NCBI GenBank assembly: GCA_026214975.1 | Contig: CM047810.1 | Span: forward strand, 97,666,316-97,730,315 | Direction of reading: 5' to 3' | DNA length: 64,000 nt | Source: Gentiana macrophylla | Taxonomy: Eukaryota; Streptophyta; Magnoliopsida; Gentianales; Gentianaceae | Part shown: positions 61,135 to 64,000 of the stretch, piece after piece | How the letters are laid out: every line of letters begins with the position of its first letter | Numbering within the stretch: the first letter of the stretch is position 1 | Made by a program: the position numbers and the translations under genes | Notes under the pieces: generated by a model | What the model saw: the letters and a program-made list of their open reading frames with translations, nothing else | What the model was told of the DNA's origin: nothing | Databases searched by the model: none

Positions 61135-61950
61135 TCTCATGGAAGATGAGGACCCTAGAACTTATGAGGAGGTGCTATTAAGGCACGACAAAGAGAAATG
61201 GCTCAAAGCCATGAATTACGAGATGGAATCCAAGAAGGACAACCAAGTTTGGAACTTAGTTGATCCGCTTTGAGGAATAGTTCCCATAGGGTGTAAATGG
61301 GTCTTTAAGAGAAAGACCGACATGGACGATAACGTGACCACCTACAAGGCTAGGTTGGTGGCAAAGGTTATAAGCAAAGACAAGGAGTTGACTATGATGA
61401 AACCTTCTCGCTTGATTGCCATGTTAAAATCCATTAGAATTTTGCTCGCTATTGCAAAGATACCATGATTACGAAATCGGCGATGGATGTGAAAACAAAT
61501 TTTCTTAACGGAACCTCGTCTGAGGAAGTGTATATGACACAGCCTGAGGGTTTCACAACCAATGACGCCAGGATGGTGTGTAAACTGCAAAGATCCATTT
61601 ATGGATTAAAGCAAGCTTCTCGGAGTTGGAATCTTCGCTTTGATGAGATAATCAAACAGTTTGATTTCGTCAAGAACGAAGATGAGCCCTGTGTTTACAA
61701 GAAGGTTAGTGGGAGTGCCATTGTGTTCCCTGTGTTTACAAGAAGGTTAGTGGGAGTGCCATTGTGTTCCTAGTGCTTTATGTGGATGACATACTGCTCA
61801 TAGGAATGATGTGCCTATGTTACAATCAGTCAAAGCTTGGTTATCCAAGAACTTCTATGAAGGACTTGGGTGAGGCAACTTATATTCTCGGAATAAAGAT
61901 CTATAGAGATAGATCTAAAAGGTTGCTTGGTCCGTGTCAATCCACTACAT
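61135..61950 (+). pseudogene. Copia reverse transcriptase of the large element, broken
   Basis: RT begins with EDPRTYEEVLLRHDKEKWLK, with a stop near 61271. It continues in pieces: GCKWVFKRKTDMDD, MDVKTNFLNGTSSEEVYMTQ, LQRSIYGLKQASRSWNLRFD. LYVDDILLIG, with the catalytic YVDD, lies at 61780-61810. A 41-bp tandem duplication (61691-61772) shifts the frame just before YVDD. A thumb piece follows (TSMKDLGEATYILGIKIYRD). Confidence 0.85.
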
Positions 61951-62761
61951 AGACAAGATCTTTGAAGAGATTCGGATGGAGCGATCCAAGAAAGGATTGC
62001 CGCCCATGTCACATAGGGTCTACTGTCCCAAGGGAATGAGTCCTAAGACAGAGGAGGAAAGGGCACAAATGAGTAAAGTCCCTTATGCTTCGGCAATCGG
62101 GTCTATCATGTATGCCATGTTATGCACAAGACCACACGTCTCGTACCCTCTTAGTATGACTAGTAGGTACCAGTCCAATCCAGGTGATGGTCACTGGATT
62201 GCTGTCAAGAATATCCTTAAGTACTTGAGACGTACTAGGGATATGTTCCTGGTTTTCGGGAATGATGATTTAGTATTACGAGGTTACACAGATGCCAGTT
62301 TCCAAACTGACAAGGATGACTTTAAGTCACAATCTGGATTTGTTTTCACGCTTAACGGCGGAGCAGTGGAGTGGAAGAGTTCCAAGCAGGAGACTACTGC
62401 GGACTCTACAACGGAAGCCGAATACATAGCGACCTCGGAGGCGGCAAAGGAAGCAGTTTGGATGAAGAAGTTCATTACTGAACTTGGTGTGGTTCCCTCC
62501 ATTGAAGGTCCAGTACCTGCATCTTGTGATAATAATGGAGCGATATCTCAGTCAAAGGAACCAAGGTCTCATCAGAAGTCCAAACATGTGCTACGGCGCT
62601 ATCACTTGATTAGAGAGATAGTAGATAGAGGAGATGTAAAGATAGAGAAAGTCCACACGGATGATAACATAGCTGATCCGTTAACCAAGGCATTGTCTCA
62701 AGCTAAGCATGAGAAACATGTTCACTTGCACGGGCTTAGGCATATGGGTGATTGGCTTTAG
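61934..62761 (+). CDS. Copia RNase H end of the large element, 275 codons open
   Basis: The frame runs from the RT connection (SIHYIDKIFEEIRMERSKKG, YASAIGSIMYAMLCTRPHVS) through RNase H: LRGYTDASFQTDKDDFKSQS (first Asp), GGAVEWKSSKQETTADSTTE, AEYIATSEAAKEAVWMKKFI, DNNGAISQSKEPRSHQKSKH (Asp), VDRGDVKIEKVHTDDNIADP, to the final HGLRHMGDWL. Stop at 62759-62761, directly before the polypurine tract. It is the only undamaged domain of this element. Confidence 0.9.
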   Translation: MSIHYIDKIFEEIRMERSKKGLPPMSHRVYCPKGMSPKTEEERAQMSKVPYASAIGSIMYAMLCTRPHVSYPLSMTSRYQSNPGDGHWIAVKNILKYLRRTRDMFLVFGNDDLVLRGYTDASFQTDKDDFKSQSGFVFTLNGGAVEWKSSKQETTADSTTEAEYIATSEAAKEAVWMKKFITELGVVPSIEGPVPASCDNNGAISQSKEPRSHQKSKHVLRRYHLIREIVDRGDVKIEKVHTDDNIADPLTKALSQAKHEKHVHLHGLRHMGDWL

Positions 62762-62775
62762 GCCAAGTGGGAGAT

Positions 62776-64000
62776 TGTTGGAAAGGTGTCCTAAACCCAA
62801 TCGGGTCGGACCGGATCCGACCGGTCGGGTCATTTGATCCTATTTAGTTCATGTAATAACTTTATTATGATTAATAAAAGCACTTATGTTATTATATATT
62901 GTTTGTCTTCATATTATTTGTTGTATATATATAGTAACGTCCCTAGTATCGATCATGATAGAGAAACCATGATAGTGATTATGGTTGATGAGATCTCTAA
63001 TCACTATAACAAGGTTGGTACTTAAATGTCTCTAGTCTTACATATTATCAAATGGGACATTGATAGTATAATCGAGACTAGCACGTATTGGATGTCTTCT
63101 ACTTTTTAGAAGGTAGGGATAGATCTCGTCTATCGAAGTGTAGAGACACTTGGGTATGCGTGGGCGTGTATTAGAGAATGCGTGCGTTAGGTGACCCACT
63201 TACATTAAGTGTCACACTATGTGGCGGTTGTGTAATTATCCTTTTGACCGAGTCTTCATGGCATCACGGTGTGGATTGTCATGCTTTGACACTATTGAGA
63301 TTTCTCCTAACCACGGGCGATCATGCGGTAGTGATTGGGTATGATATTGAAGCATGCGGAGTATACATGATTGGTCGTCCGGGAATCGCGTATCCTATGA
63401 TTGGGATTGAATATCCGAAATGGCCTTCTTATAAGGAATGTCTAGCTCTCGAGAATCTTTGCAAAGTGGGAGTAAATGTGTTATTCCGAGAGAGCATGAT
63501 ATCCAGATTGTAAGATACGATCGTCAATGTATTGACACTCGAGATACGATCGTATGGATATTATTATAGCGATAGGATTGTAAGTTACACGGTAACTGCT
63601 TCACATGAAAGGTAGTAGTCATTGCTTTTGACTCTTCCGATAATTGGGAGTCACGGTGTGTTGCTAGACGCTATCCCGTGATCGTTAGGTATGAAGGGCA
63701 TTTTAGTAAATTGCACTTTGTGTCTACGGCCAACATATTCGGAAGCCTATCGGGTCACACACATATGAACATCGAGTCGGATTAAAATGCGGTTATAGTT
63801 GATAACCAAATAAGGAAAGTTTATCTCTAGACTATAAAGGTTATAGTGGTAAATTAATATGGTGGTATTTATTTATTATGAATAAATAAAATACAAGATA
63901 TTAATTATATATAAATTATATTAATTAAAGAATATTCCGAAAGTCAATTTATTGACTAAAGGGGCGCCACTTTTGAGTGTATGAGATACACTTGGATTGT
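62776..64000 (+). repeat. 3' LTR of the large Copia element (truncated by the window)
   Basis: It starts TGTTGGAAAGGTGTCC right after the polypurine tract. Its first 1,225 bp match 52103-52135 plus 55091-56284 with scattered short indels and clustered differences. It also carries an unbroken copy of the Gypsy target site. Confidence 0.93.

Larger units (their letters stand above)
52103..64000 (+). mobile_element. Large Ty1/copia element (SIRE/Maximus-like), right end outside the window
   Basis: The 5' LTR runs 52103-56872 but contains a 2.95-kb insertion. PBS-like GGTATCGGAG follows at about 56876. A ~2-kb leader with hairpin repeats precedes gag (58836), then pre-integrase/integrase (60030), RT (about 61180) and RNase H to 62761, a polypurine tract AAGTGGGAGA, and the 3' LTR from 62776 running off the window. 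LTR length (about 1.8 kb after removing the insert) and gag type (LDETNFLDWERNLKIVL) fit the SIRE/Maximus lineage. There are many frame breaks except in RNase H. Confidence 0.88.

Overview
The window is nuclear DNA of a flowering plant, most likely a eudicot. It is AT-rich, its genes are split by GT-AG introns, and it is dominated by plant Ty1/copia retrotransposons, Stowaway- and Tourist-type MITEs and LINE fragments. No bacterial, organellar, tRNA or rRNA feature was seen.

Layout. 1-2.7 kb: a mosaic of broken Copia elements, including an LTR shared by two elements and a solo LTR whose removal repairs a reading frame. 2.7-3.9 kb: Stowaway and Tourist MITEs, one nested in the other. 4.15-25.35 kb: the C-terminal ~1,500 codons of a NO VEIN (NOV)-like gene in six visible exons, ending in a DUF3883 domain. 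Its first visible exon carries two single-base frame breaks, and its second intron is 13.1 kb long because it hosts an old rearranged Copia element into which two younger complete Copia elements (9976-15042 and 15063-20213, each with 5-bp target duplications) have jumped 15 bp apart. Other NOV introns hold a Stowaway MITE, a Mutator-like MITE with a 9-bp target duplication, a LINE fragment and a ~91-bp-arm inverted repeat.

27-31.2 kb: a frame-broken DUF1985/Ulp1-type cysteine peptidase gene of the kind carried by plant Mutator-like elements, with a tandemly duplicated exon-intron unit coding an acidic linker. 32-36 kb: two small coiled-coil reading frames with their own TATA boxes, each with one inactivating change, plus a LINE remnant. 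36.6-37.7 kb: a 40-bp minisatellite of about 27 units with alternating unit types. 38.3-42.9 kb: a LINE 3' end, a TA-flanked MITE and a minus-strand Copia fragment split by a DNA transposon.

43.0-46.5 kb: a two-exon gene for a 182-residue, probably mitochondrial coiled-coil protein (mS26-like). 48.1-49.3 kb: an intact single-exon F-box gene on the minus strand. 50.7-51.1 kb: a 357-bp TRIM element. 52.1 kb to the window end: a large Copia element with ~1.8-kb LTRs (SIRE/Maximus-like), whose 5' LTR is interrupted by a 2.95-kb non-autonomous Gypsy-type element and whose leader carries three copies of a three-hairpin unit.

The host genes that look functional are the F-box gene, the mS26-like gene and possibly NOV. 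Paired LTRs differ mainly by small indels, so some frame breaks may be sequence errors rather than decay.
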